Assembly (NCBI GenBank): GCA_016926625.1
Contig: JAFGOE010000019.1
Coordinates: 1-64,000, forward strand
Source: Candidatus Zhuqueibacterota bacterium
Lineage (GTDB): Bacteria > Zhuqueibacterota > Zhuqueibacteria > Thermofontimicrobiales > Thiofontviventaceae
Length of the DNA stretch: 64,000 nucleotides
Reading direction: 5' to 3'
Shown here one piece after another: positions 53,333 to 62,098 of this stretch. The position numbers were made by a program, and so were the translations under genes. How positions within the stretch are numbered: position 1 is the stretch's first letter; each line of letters starts with the position of its first letter. The notes under the pieces were generated by a model. The model searched no databases. It saw nothing but the letters and a program-made list of their open reading frames with translations, and was not told the DNA's origin.

Positions 53333-54100
53333 ATGCCAATAGAAAAAACAAAAGCGATCGTACTGAAGAGTCAGAAGCTTGGTGAGACGAGCAAGATCAT
53401 CACTCTTTATTCAGATGATTTTGGTAAAATAAAAGTGGTTGCCAAAGGAGCCCGGAGCTTGAAAAGCCGATTTATGGGTTCTTTAGAAGACATAAATTAT
53501 ATTTCTGTCGTTTTTTATTATAAGGAGAACAGGGATCTGCATCTTATCAATCAGGCTGATATCATCGAACCTTTTAAACAGATAAAGTCAGATCTTGTAA
53601 AATATGCACTGGCTTCCCTGGCATGTGAGATGATGATCCGGTCGCAAATTGAAGGACACCCCAATAAGAGCTTATTTAAACTTTTACTGAACTATCTTTA
53701 TGAACTGTGCACAGTATCTGAGCAGAGTGAAATATATTTTTTTTGGTTTCAGTTGAATTTTTTAATTAACAACGGCTTTAAGCCTAAAATCGATAAATGT
53801 CTGCATTGCTCAAAATCCTATTCGTTGGATGAGACGTACTATTTCTCCTATGCCCGGGGTGGGTACGTCTGCCAGGAGTGCGATGCCGAAGACATCACGA
53901 AATTAGAAATCAGCGGACGATCGCTGAAATTTCTGAGTGAATTGGACGATCTGAACTATATCAAATCACTATCAGAACCGGTTCCGAGCAATATCGTCAG
54001 AGAAACATCGCTCGTACTCTATCGTTTAATGCAGTACCATGTTTCAGGTCTGGAACGATTGTCCTCATTGGAATTTTTAAGGAATGTGTGGTCATATTAA
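53333..54100 (+). CDS. recO: DNA repair protein RecO
   Basis: 255 aa. N-terminal OB fold: KAIVLKSQKLGETSKIITLYSDDFGKIKVV (about 7-36), with GARSLKSRFMG. The zinc site has CLHC (~149-152) and YVCQEC (~176-181). RecO loads RecA with RecF and RecR at gaps. ATG directly follows the mgtE stop with no gap. Confidence 0.93.
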   Translation: MPIEKTKAIVLKSQKLGETSKIITLYSDDFGKIKVVAKGARSLKSRFMGSLEDINYISVVFYYKENRDLHLINQADIIEPFKQIKSDLVKYALASLACEMMIRSQIEGHPNKSLFKLLLNYLYELCTVSEQSEIYFFWFQLNFLINNGFKPKIDKCLHCSKSYSLDETYYFSYARGGYVCQECDAEDITKLEISGRSLKFLSELDDLNYIKSLSEPVPSNIVRETSLVLYRLMQYHVSGLERLSSLEFLRNVWSY

Positions 54101-54188
54101 CGATTCGGCTCAATGAGGATGAAGCTGTGTTTCGACGCACGAAGTGAGATAACTATAGAATCTATGAATAAAAAATAAGGATACACAG

Positions 54189-55514
54189 ATGTCAGCGAAT
54201 ATGGAATCAACTATTATGGAAAAAATCGTTTCACTATGCAAGCGGAAGGGATTTATTTTTCAATCGAGTGAGATCTATGGTGGCATCACAAGCTGCTATG
54301 ATTATGGTCCGCTCGGCGTCGAGATGAAAAAAAATATCAAAGACTACTGGTGGAAGAACATGGTCCAATATCGATCCGATATAGAGGGACTCGATGCAGC
54401 TATTCTGATGCATCCGCGAGTTTGGGAGGCATCGGGGCATATTGCAGGATTCACTGACCCGTTAGTCGACTGTAAGAAATGTAAACACCGTTTCAGAGCC
54501 GATCAGGTCGATACACCTGGTGTCTGCCCCGATTGCGGAGGAGAACTCACTGCAGAAAGACAGTTTAATTTGATGTTTAAGACGTTTATGGGCCCGGTTG
54601 AAGATGCAGCTGCTATCGTATACCTGCGACCCGAAACGGCACAGGGTATTTATGTGAATTTTTTGAATGTTCAACAGGCAGCCAGGCGTAAGATACCGTT
54701 TGGCATCGCCCAGATCGGCAAGGCATTTCGTAATGAGATTACGCCAGGAAATTTCACATTCAGGACGCGTGAATTTGAACAGATGGAGATGCAATTTTTT
54801 GTGAAACCAGGAACCGATAAGGAATGGTTCGAATACTGGAAAGAGCGACGTATTCAATGGTATTACAAATTAGGTATCGATAAAGATAAACTACGTTTTC
54901 ATCAGCATAATGAAAAGGAGCTCGCTCATTACGCGACCGCTGCGTACGATATCGAATATCAATTCCCATTTGGTACCATGGAATTGGAAGGAATTCATAA
55001 TCGAACTGATTTCGACCTGACAAAGCATAAAGAATATTCAGGCAAGGAGTTATCGTATTTCGAAGAAGCGACAAAGGAACGTTTCATACCTTATATCATC
55101 GAGACATCCGCCGGGTGCGATAGGACGTTGTTAACGACACTGATCGATTCCTATGAGGAACAAGAGCTCGACAATGATACCCGAATCGTGCTTCATCTGG
55201 CCCCTCATATCGCTCCCATAAAAGCAGCCGTGTTCCCGTTGGTCAAACGAGACGGGATGCCAGAACTGGCACACAAGATAGTGGATTCACTGCGTTTGAA
55301 TTATATGGTATTTTATGATGAGAGTGGGGCTGTGGGGCGGCGATATCGGCGCCAGGACGAAGTTGGTACACCGTTCTGCATTACCGTCGATTCACAATCA
55401 CTGGATGATCAGACGGTTACAATACGCGATAGAGACACGATGCAGCAAGACAGAATATCGCTTGATAAGATCGCCCAATACATCGCAGAGAAGGTCGCTG
55501 TACCACAAATTTAG
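54189..55514 (+). CDS. glyQS: Glycyl-tRNA synthetase, alpha2 type
   Basis: 441 aa class II enzyme of the single-chain alpha2 type. [25 protein letters not shown] starts the catalytic domain (~18-42). A Cys-x2-Cys pair and CPDCGGEL (~98-120) make a zinc site. [12 protein letters not shown] and [29 protein letters not shown] are motif 2. The C-terminal anticodon-binding domain begins near 340. AAGGA lies upstream. Next on the same strand is the TGA-interrupted lipoprotein, 45 nt on. Confidence 0.95.
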   Translation: MSANMESTIMEKIVSLCKRKGFIFQSSEIYGGITSCYDYGPLGVEMKKNIKDYWWKNMVQYRSDIEGLDAAILMHPRVWEASGHIAGFTDPLVDCKKCKHRFRADQVDTPGVCPDCGGELTAERQFNLMFKTFMGPVEDAAAIVYLRPETAQGIYVNFLNVQQAARRKIPFGIAQIGKAFRNEITPGNFTFRTREFEQMEMQFFVKPGTDKEWFEYWKERRIQWYYKLGIDKDKLRFHQHNEKELAHYATAAYDIEYQFPFGTMELEGIHNRTDFDLTKHKEYSGKELSYFEEATKERFIPYIIETSAGCDRTLLTTLIDSYEEQELDNDTRIVLHLAPHIAPIKAAVFPLVKRDGMPELAHKIVDSLRLNYMVFYDESGAVGRRYRRQDEVGTPFCITVDSQSLDDQTVTIRDRDTMQQDRISLDKIAQYIAEKVAVPQI

Positions 55515-55559
55515 CAGTTTAGAAACTTGATAAATAATTTTCTGACCTGGAGGTTACTG

Positions 55560-56537
55560 ATGTCTTATAAACATTTTGCAGTTTTAGCCTTTTTATTGTT
55601 CAGTAGTTGTGATCTCGGATCCCAATCCATGGTGCCAACGAAGATCCATGTATTCGCCACGAGTAATATCATTGGCTACTTGTCTCCTTGCGGCTGAGGC
55701 AGCTCCCGGCGGGGAGGTTTGGCTCGGCGAGCCGCTTATGTCAATGATCAGATAAAACAACCCGAACATGTTTTAAACCTGGATTGCGGTGATTTCCTCA
55801 GTGGAGGACGCGAAATCGATAGCATTAAGGCAGATTTTTTGCTCAAAGGTTTTTCCAAATTGAACATAGACGCCATCAATGTCGGCGAACGCGATTTTAT
55901 GTTGGGTCCTCAGTGGATACTCGACATTCAAAAGAAATATGAACTGCCGTTCATCTCTGCCAATGTCTATTTTCCGGATTCATCGCGCAGATTTCTTGAT
56001 CCGTACATCATTCGAAAGTTCAAAGAGGTAAAAACGAATGATGCCAGGATAAATTCGGTAAAGGTAGGGATATTCGGAGTCGTTTTAAACCGACCGGTTC
56101 TTGTTTACAGTAAGCACACACCCAAACTGATCACGACGGATCCTTTCAGGGAGACTGAGAAAGTATTGCGAGAACTAAAGGGTAAATGTGATGTGGTGAT
56201 CGCACTGGCTCACTTACCGTCCAATGAATTGCACGATTTTCGCAATCGCTTTCCCGATATCGATCTGATTATCGGTGGTCATTCCTTCTATAATGAGATC
56301 ATCGCGGATTCAACGGGACTGGGTACCCTGATTGAAACTGGCAGTAAGGGTCAATTCGTCGGTAATATCGAGATGATATTGGATAAGGATAGAAAATCTG
56401 TACAAGTGAATGCGTTTAACCAATCACTCGAACTCGACATGCCGCAAGATCCTGATCTGAAGACGCTCGAAGAGGAGTCTGAGGAGGCGATCAGACGTTT
56501 TTATGATGCGAGGACAAAACAACAAAGTATTCATTAG
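55560..56537 (+). CDS. Metallophosphoesterase-like lipoprotein, probable selenoprotein (in-frame TGA at codon 46)
   Basis: Reading from ATG 55560 (GGAGG 6 nt upstream) gives 325 residues if TGA 55695-55697 is read through. The N-terminus is a lipoprotein signal (residues 1-17, LLFSSC). Then IIGYLSPCG-U-GSSRRGGLARRA: relatives that I recall carry PCGC...GGLARRA, so TGA falls on the second Cys. After it come LNLDCGDFLSGG (~70-81), NVGERDFMLG (~107-116), VALAHLP and IIGGHSFY, the metallophosphoesterase/5'-nucleotidase pattern, although the first D-x-H metal ligands are altered. A hairpin downstream of TGA fits a SECIS. A frame starting at TTG 55719 would lose the signal and the CGC region. Alternatives: nonsense mutation or sequence error. 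Confidence 0.7.
55695..55734 (+). promoter_or_regulatory. In-frame TGA followed by a bacterial SECIS-like hairpin
   Basis: TGA at 55695-55697. The stem GGCTC (55721-55725)/GAGCC (55729-55733), extendable by one T-G pair, has the 3-nt loop GGC, with G at the first two positions, starting 29 nt after TGA. A nearer hairpin, CTCCC/GGGAG (55703-55707/55712-55716, loop GGCG), also exists. The stretch 55691-55735 is about 78% G+C, well above its surroundings. Confidence 0.6.
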
Positions 56538-56670
56538 TACCATATCAAAAAGCAACGCGCGAAGGATGCAGACGACAAGACTACTTACATTCCGAACATA
56601 CGAATGCTTCGTAAGAGAGAATAGGCCTGCATCGTTAATTGGGAATTATACGTTGTTATTCAGGTGACAT

Positions 56671-58935
56671 ATGAACCTTGAACAAATTTTGGATGTTTTA
56701 AGAACCGATCCGGCTATTCAACGAAATATAACATACTGGAAGACAATACCGGCTGTAGATCCAGTTTATGCCGAATGGCCTGACGCACTCGATCCGCGTT
56801 TGATCGAAGTGTTGACGAAAAGAGGAATTACAAGACTATTTACCCATCAGAGCAGCGCTATCCAGGCTGTGTTGAATAAAGAGAATGTTGTTATCGTGAC
56901 ACCAACGGCTTCGGGTAAAACCCTCTGTTACAATGTGCCCACGATAGATGCGATATTAAAAGATGATAGCACACGGGCGATTTACCTGTTTCCGACAAAG
57001 GCGTTAGCCCAGGATCAATTGAATGAGTTGTATGACCTGGTGAAATTATCCGGTGAGAAGATCAAAACGTATACCTTCGATGGCGATACACCTGCTTCCG
57101 CGCGGCAAGCCATCCGAACGGCTGGTCAAATCGTGATCACGAATCCGGACATGATGCATCAAGGTATCCTGCCGAATCATACGAAATGGATTAATTTGTT
57201 TGAAAACCTGCACTATGTGATCATCGATGAATTACATTACTACCGTGGTGTTTTCGGGAGCCACCTGAGCAACGTTATTCGACGTTTAAAAAGGATATGC
57301 AAGTTTTATAATTCCGATCCACAATTTATCTGCTGTTCCGCTACCATCTCCAACCCTAAGGAACTGGCAGAAAAAATCATCGAAGAGAAATTTACATTAG
57401 TCGATAACAACGGAGCACCTCGAGGTGAAAAACATTTCATCCTCTACAATCCACCCGTTGTGAATAGTGAATTGGGTATCAGAAAATCATCGATCACCGA
57501 GACGAGCAATCTGGCGAAGAAATTTCTTTTCGCCGATGTGCAGACCATCGTGTTCGCCAGAAGCAGGCTCCGGGTCGAAATTTTGACCACATATCTCAAA
57601 GAAGCGATGAAGAGCATGAAAAAGTCCGTCAACAAGATCGCCGGCTATCGTGGTGGATACCTGCCTAATGAGCGACGACGCATCGAGAGGGGGTTGAGGG
57701 ATGGTGAACTACTGGGCGTGGTGAGCACGAACGCTCTCGAACTCGGTATCGATATCGGGCGATTAAGCATCTGCATCATGGCGGGATATCCCGGAACCAT
57801 AACCAGTTCCTGGCAGCAAGCCGGACGAGCCGGCAGGCGAATGGAAGTCTCTGTGGCCGTACTCGTCGCTTCGAGCGCACCTCTGGATCAATATATGATT
57901 AACCATCCGGAGTATTTTTTTGAACAACCTCCGGAAGCTGCGATCGTCGATCCGAATAATCTAATCATATTGATGAGTCATATTAAATGTGCAGCGTTCG
58001 AGTTGCCTTTCGATGAACATGAGACGTTCGGCGTCGATGCGACTCATGAGATACTCTCGTATCTCGAAGAAAATGGCGTACTACACCATGCCGGGGATAA
58101 ATGGCACTGGATGAGTGAGACGTATCCGGCGGAGATGGTCAGCTTGCGAAGCGCATCACCCGATAATTTCGTTATTATCGATACCACCCATGTTGACCAG
58201 GTTATCGGTGAAGTGGACTACTTCAGTGCACCGATGTTGATTCACGACGATGCAATTTACATCCACGGCAGCCAACAATATCACGTTGATAAACTCGACT
58301 GGGATCGCCGAAAAGCATACGTTCATCGGGTCAGTGTGGATCATTATACAGACGCTCAAACCAAAGTAACACTCAAGGTGCTCGATGTCTTCGAAAACAT
58401 GGAAGTAAAAAAAGGAGCCAAAGCATTCGGAGAGGTTGCCGTTACATGCCTCACGACGATGTATAAAAAAATAAAATTTCATACTCATGAGAACATCGGA
58501 GCAGGTATCGTCACGCTTCCGGAAAACGAGATGCATACTACGGCCTATTGGTGGGAATTCGACAAATCATTGGAGTCGATTCTCGGAATGACCACCGACA
58601 ATTTTGCGAATACATTAAAATCACTGGCCAATGTTCTCGCTAACATCGCACCAATTTATGTGATGAGCGATCCGCAAGATATTCGAACAGTGCCCATGAT
58701 CAGGGCACCGTTTTCGGGTCAACCCACTATTTATATTTACGACGCTTATCCTGGCGGAGTCGGTTTCAGTCAAAAATTGTTCAGGATCCATAACGATCTC
58801 CTGAGCGCAGCCAAGAGTCTTTTGAAACAGTGCCGCTGCGCTAGCGGATGCCCTTCTTGTGTAGGACCAATATTAGAAGTAGGTGACGACGCAAAAGAAA
58901 ATGCACTAAAAGTATTGGATTATCTAGAACATTAA
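56671..58935 (+). CDS. DEAD/DEAH helicase with C-terminal Cys4 motif (MrfA/YprA-like)
   Basis: 754 aa. RecA-like domain 1 has the Walker loop TPTASGKT (Lys83) and the DExH box IIDELHYY; domain 2 has STNALELGIDIGRLSICIMAGYP and QAGRAGRR. The C-terminal ~500-754 matches the DUF1998-type domain, ending with the zinc site CRCASGCPSCVGP. Bacillus MrfA of this layout is a 3'-5' DNA helicase in mitomycin C repair. No MrfB-type exonuclease is adjacent here. AGGTGA lies upstream of the ATG. Confidence 0.9.
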   Translation: MNLEQILDVLRTDPAIQRNITYWKTIPAVDPVYAEWPDALDPRLIEVLTKRGITRLFTHQSSAIQAVLNKENVVIVTPTASGKTLCYNVPTIDAILKDDSTRAIYLFPTKALAQDQLNELYDLVKLSGEKIKTYTFDGDTPASARQAIRTAGQIVITNPDMMHQGILPNHTKWINLFENLHYVIIDELHYYRGVFGSHLSNVIRRLKRICKFYNSDPQFICCSATISNPKELAEKIIEEKFTLVDNNGAPRGEKHFILYNPPVVNSELGIRKSSITETSNLAKKFLFADVQTIVFARSRLRVEILTTYLKEAMKSMKKSVNKIAGYRGGYLPNERRRIERGLRDGELLGVVSTNALELGIDIGRLSICIMAGYPGTITSSWQQAGRAGRRMEVSVAVLVASSAPLDQYMINHPEYFFEQPPEAAIVDPNNLIILMSHIKCAAFELPFDEHETFGVDATHEILSYLEENGVLHHAGDKWHWMSETYPAEMVSLRSASPDNFVIIDTTHVDQVIGEVDYFSAPMLIHDDAIYIHGSQQYHVDKLDWDRRKAYVHRVSVDHYTDAQTKVTLKVLDVFENMEVKKGAKAFGEVAVTCLTTMYKKIKFHTHENIGAGIVTLPENEMHTTAYWWEFDKSLESILGMTTDNFANTLKSLANVLANIAPIYVMSDPQDIRTVPMIRAPFSGQPTIYIYDAYPGGVGFSQKLFRIHNDLLSAAKSLLKQCRCASGCPSCVGPILEVGDDAKENALKVLDYLEH

Positions 58936-59013
58936 ATTAATGAGGTGACCTGACGATTCATCAGCCCATGCAGCGGATAGTCTCATCGAATTGATGTAAT
59001 GGATAAAAATATG

Positions 59014-59041
59014 TTGATATTCATTTTTTATTTATTATATT
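59014..59041 (+). promoter_or_regulatory. Promoter TTGATA-16-TATATT
   Basis: TTGATA (59014-59019), 16 nt, TATATT (59036-59041), about 50 nt before the STAS gene. Confidence 0.45.
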
Positions 59042-59099
59042 AAATAAATGCTTTGTCTCAATTATTTAAATGTGCCGTCAAAAAAAGGTGGAGTTATAA

Positions 59100-59447
59100 A
59101 TGCAATTTGAAAAAGAAGACAAAAATGAGATCACGATCATACGAATTCATGAAGAACGTCTGGATAGCCAGGTCTCACCGGAGTTAAAAGCCTATTTACT
59201 ATTGCTGGTTGAACAGGGGGTTGATCGAGTGCTCGTCGATATTTCAAACGTGCAATATGTCGACAGTTCTGGTCTGGGGGCTTTGTTGTTTGGGCTTCGT
59301 CAATTACGAATGTTTCAAGGCACATTAATCATTTTCGGTGCTCAAAAACGGGTGTTAAATTTGATTCGAATCGCAAAGCTGGAAAATATTTTGCTGCATT
59401 ACGATACCGAGGATGAAGCGATCAAGAGTTTGAGTGCGGAGCCTTAA
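59100..59447 (+). CDS. STAS-domain anti-sigma factor antagonist
   Basis: 115 aa, a single STAS domain. LVDISNVQYVDSSGLGALLFGLRQL (about 47-71) contains the phosphorylatable serine motif DSSGLG (Ser56/Ser57). Such proteins bind an anti-sigma kinase when unphosphorylated. No anti-sigma (RsbW-like) gene is nearby, so the partner is elsewhere. GGTGGAG precedes the ATG. Confidence 0.9.
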   Translation: MQFEKEDKNEITIIRIHEERLDSQVSPELKAYLLLLVEQGVDRVLVDISNVQYVDSSGLGALLFGLRQLRMFQGTLIIFGAQKRVLNLIRIAKLENILLHYDTEDEAIKSLSAEP

Positions 59448-59594
59448 GCTGCTTTAAATTGTGTAAATAGAATTTTCTGTTACGACTTTTTTATGGATCA
59501 CTGTCTATCCGTGGTACTCGTGGTCGATGGAATATTGACATGTTTCGATCGGAAACGCATAACGTAACACTTCATATCATTCGGAGGTAACTAC

Positions 59595-59909
59595 ATGGCT
59601 GATTATGAGAAGACATATCATCGCAAGATATCTGACGAAGAGGCTCAGGGGCAATACATCATGATATTAAAAAGTGATCTCAATTTTTTCCCTAAAATTG
59701 GTAAAGAATTCAAACTCCTTGTGAAAGGAACTGAGGAAAAGACATTCGAAACGACGATCCTGGCGATACCATGCTGGTGTATGGGACCGAATAAACCACA
59801 TGAACATTATCGTATCGACGCGAAACCGTTCAGAGATATTTTCCCGATCCACTTTAGCAAAAAAATTAAAATTAAAAAAGAATCTGAATCTGAATATACC
59901 CTTGAATAG
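59595..59909 (+). CDS. Small protein of unknown function upstream of the rhomboid protease
   Basis: 104 aa. No family recognised. It has acidic ends, a lysine-rich patch (about 93-96), a CWCMGP cluster (about 61-66) and PHEHY (about 69-73), together a possible metal-binding Cys2His2 arrangement. No signal peptide or membrane helix. CGGAGG gives a good ribosome binding site, and its stop lies 3 nt before the rhomboid gene, so the two are co-translated. A role linked with membrane proteolysis is only a guess from position. Confidence 0.65.
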   Translation: MADYEKTYHRKISDEEAQGQYIMILKSDLNFFPKIGKEFKLLVKGTEEKTFETTILAIPCWCMGPNKPHEHYRIDAKPFRDIFPIHFSKKIKIKKESESEYTLE

Positions 59910-59912
59910 ACC

Positions 59913-60596
59913 ATGATTCCGATAAGAGATATGATCCCCTCGCGGAGATTTCCCATTGTAACTATCCTCATCATCGTATCGAATGTGCTTATATTTCTAT
60001 TCCAGTCCTCATTGGGTAAATCAGCCAACGATTTTGTGTTGATATTCGGTATGATCCCGCAACGGTATTTCTATTTAACAAATATCGAGCCATTGAATTT
60101 AATCGAACGGTTTTATCCGTTTTTTACATCGATTTTTCTTCATGGCAGTTTGATGCATTTGATTGGTAATATGTGGTTTCTATGGATTTTCGGGGATAAC
60201 GTTGAAGACCGTTTCGGAAGAAAATGGTATCTATTTTTTTACATATTAGCAGGATTGATCGCTGGCTTTGCACATGCCTATTTGAATTCAGGTTCAGCCG
60301 TTCCAACTGTCGGTGCCAGTGGCGCCATCGCGGGAGTCATGGGGGCTTATCTGATTTTCTATCCTCGTGCGAAAGTGCTAACGATAATTCCGTTGTTCAT
60401 ATTTTTCCCACTTGTCGAGATATATGCTGTCTTTTTTCTAGGACTCTGGTTTCTATTTCAGTTTATTAGCGTCACGGTGGAGATGATCAGCACAGGGAAT
60501 GATTGTTGCGGAGTCGCCTGGTGGGCCCATATTGGTGGCTTTATCACCGGTATTTTAGTCGCTGGCACCATGTCACTTCGGGTCAGAAAAACCTGA
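59913..60596 (+). CDS. Rhomboid-family intramembrane serine protease
   Basis: 227 aa, about six membrane helices. The catalytic dyad is Ser136 in GASGAIAGVMGAY and His206 in WWAHIGGFITGIL. The HGSLMHLIGNMWFLWIFGDNVED segment (about 75-97) carries the conserved His and Asn of the oxyanion region. Cleaves within or near membrane helices. No own ribosome binding site; coupled to the 104-aa gene. Confidence 0.93.
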   Translation: MIPIRDMIPSRRFPIVTILIIVSNVLIFLFQSSLGKSANDFVLIFGMIPQRYFYLTNIEPLNLIERFYPFFTSIFLHGSLMHLIGNMWFLWIFGDNVEDRFGRKWYLFFYILAGLIAGFAHAYLNSGSAVPTVGASGAIAGVMGAYLIFYPRAKVLTIIPLFIFFPLVEIYAVFFLGLWFLFQFISVTVEMISTGNDCCGVAWWAHIGGFITGILVAGTMSLRVRKT

Positions 60597-60771
60597 AATT
60601 CACGATGGCGTGATCAGTTGATTTATTTTGACCTGATCAAGGTTTATCGTTGTCTGTGTTTTGTATATATAGATACGTCAATATTGTAAAATATGATCAA
60701 TTTATTGCTATTTGATGATTACTTCTCGATAGCAAACAAAAAATAGTATTCGTCATGCGAATATTTTTCGC

Positions 60772-60800
60772 TTGACTTTATCTGTTTTATATGTTATATT
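60772..60800 (+). promoter_or_regulatory. Promoter TTGACT-17-TATATT (in gene-free gap 60597-61067)
   Basis: TTGACT (60772-60777), 17 nt, TATATT (60795-60800). The start near 60807 would give a leader of about 260 nt before 61068. Within it a small stem (AAAAGTA/TACTTTT, 60839-60857) is the only structure I see. The 471-base gap has no protein gene. Confidence 0.6.
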
Positions 60801-61067
60801 TAAAGTGAAAAACTGATATTATATTGCGATAAAATAATAAAAGTAATCTCTACTTTTTATATACAGAGTTTGAGACGGTATCCCAGTTCAATTAAATTAT
60901 CTCCTTTTAATTACATAGAGAAAAAGTGGCCCTTTCTTAATCGACTCAGGCTACGATATCTGTGCTGAGCGGCGAACGAGGTGCGGATATAGATCAATTT
61001 GAGTGAATTTGAGAGGAGGATAAATTAAAAATAAGCGCGAATAATTACTAATCTTTGAGGTGGCGTA

Positions 61068-62042
61068 ATGAGTACAGAGCAAAAAGAAAAATCTGTAGAA
61101 GTACTTCAGGATGAACCGATCATTGGGAATAGTCCTGAGGCAAAGAGGATGAGAAGGGCAGTAAAGAAACTGGCAAAAATCGATAGCAACGTATTAATTC
61201 ATGGAGAACCGGGAGTTGGTAAAGAGTTTTTAGCCCGACACATTCATATGACCAGTGCCCGGAGAAACCGCTCCCTGGTGCGAATTAATTGCGGATCGCT
61301 GGGCAAGACAATTGATCAAAAAGCTCTTTTTGGCGAGGAGCTGGAAGGAGATTCTGCCGTAACACGAACAGTCGGACTGCTCGAGAAGGCTCACAAAGGA
61401 ACGCTGTATCTTGATAACATCAGCAAACTAAATCAGGAGTTTCAAGAAGAATTCCTATCTGTTCTCGCTGACAGCAAATTCAGGAGAATAGGTGGCAGGG
61501 ACAGTATCGAACTGGATGTTCGTGTCATCGCTACGGATGAAGAAGATGTGACTTCCTTAGTCGAACGCGGCGTTTTTAGCCGGGAACTGTATCATATCCT
61601 CAACGCGTTGACGCTGCGTATTCCATCCCTTCGTGAACATAAGCAAGATATCCCGGAACTATTCAATTATTTTCTCAAGAAGTTCTCCGCAGAAAATAAT
61701 CGCGAATTGCCACCGGTCGATTCAGAAATTTTTGAATCGATACTCGAGTACGATTGGAAGGGCAACGTTAAAGAACTAGAAAACACGGTGCAAAATCTGG
61801 TCGTCATGTCACCGGAGGGCGAGTTATCCAGTGAATTCCTGCCGTTCAGGATAAAGAAACACCCATTCGACTTCCTGGAGCCGCGAAATCTTAAAGGCAT
61901 CGTCTCTGATGTTGAAATTTACTTGATTAAAAAAGCGTTAAATAAATTTGGCGGAAATCAGGTGAAAGCCGCTAAGCTCTTAGGTATCCCGGAAGCAACT
62001 TTACGTTTCAAAATGAAAAAGTACGGTCTGCCAAAAGAGTAG
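61068..62042 (+). CDS. Sigma-54-activator-like AAA+ regulator lacking GAFTGA
   Basis: 324 aa. It is an NtrC-type AAA+ domain (about 15-245) with a C-terminal Fis helix-turn-helix (about 283-324, NQVKAAKLLGIPEATLRFKM), but no receiver or sensor domain. Walker A is GEPGVGKE (~47-54). Where activators carry GAFTGA, this has LFGEELEGDSAVTRTVG, and Walker B reads LYLDNI instead of LFLDEI. Both the sigma-54-contacting loop and the hydrolysis glutamate therefore seem lost. It may act as a DNA-binding regulator independent of sigma-54, like TyrR. TGAGGTGG precedes the ATG, and a strong terminator follows. Confidence 0.85.
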   Translation: MSTEQKEKSVEVLQDEPIIGNSPEAKRMRRAVKKLAKIDSNVLIHGEPGVGKEFLARHIHMTSARRNRSLVRINCGSLGKTIDQKALFGEELEGDSAVTRTVGLLEKAHKGTLYLDNISKLNQEFQEEFLSVLADSKFRRIGGRDSIELDVRVIATDEEDVTSLVERGVFSRELYHILNALTLRIPSLREHKQDIPELFNYFLKKFSAENNRELPPVDSEIFESILEYDWKGNVKELENTVQNLVVMSPEGELSSEFLPFRIKKHPFDFLEPRNLKGIVSDVEIYLIKKALNKFGGNQVKAAKLLGIPEATLRFKMKKYGLPKE

Positions 62043-62063
62043 CAATATGTTTGGAATACAACG

Positions 62064-62098
62064 AAAAAGGCAATTTCAAGCAAATTGCCTTTTTTTTA
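62064..62098. terminator. Bidirectional intrinsic terminator
   Basis: AAAAGGCAATTT pairs with AAATTGCCTTTT around the loop CAAGC, with flanking A- and T-runs. It serves both the regulator and the minus-strand P1 peptidase gene, whose TAA stop lies inside it. Confidence 0.85.

Noticed and set aside
55560-56537. Alternative genetic code or pseudogene explanation for the in-frame TGA
   Set aside because: TGA terminates many intact genes in the window, so a global recoding is excluded. A pseudogene is possible, but the intact downstream frame, signal, ribosome binding site and hairpin make it less likely; it is listed as the main alternative.
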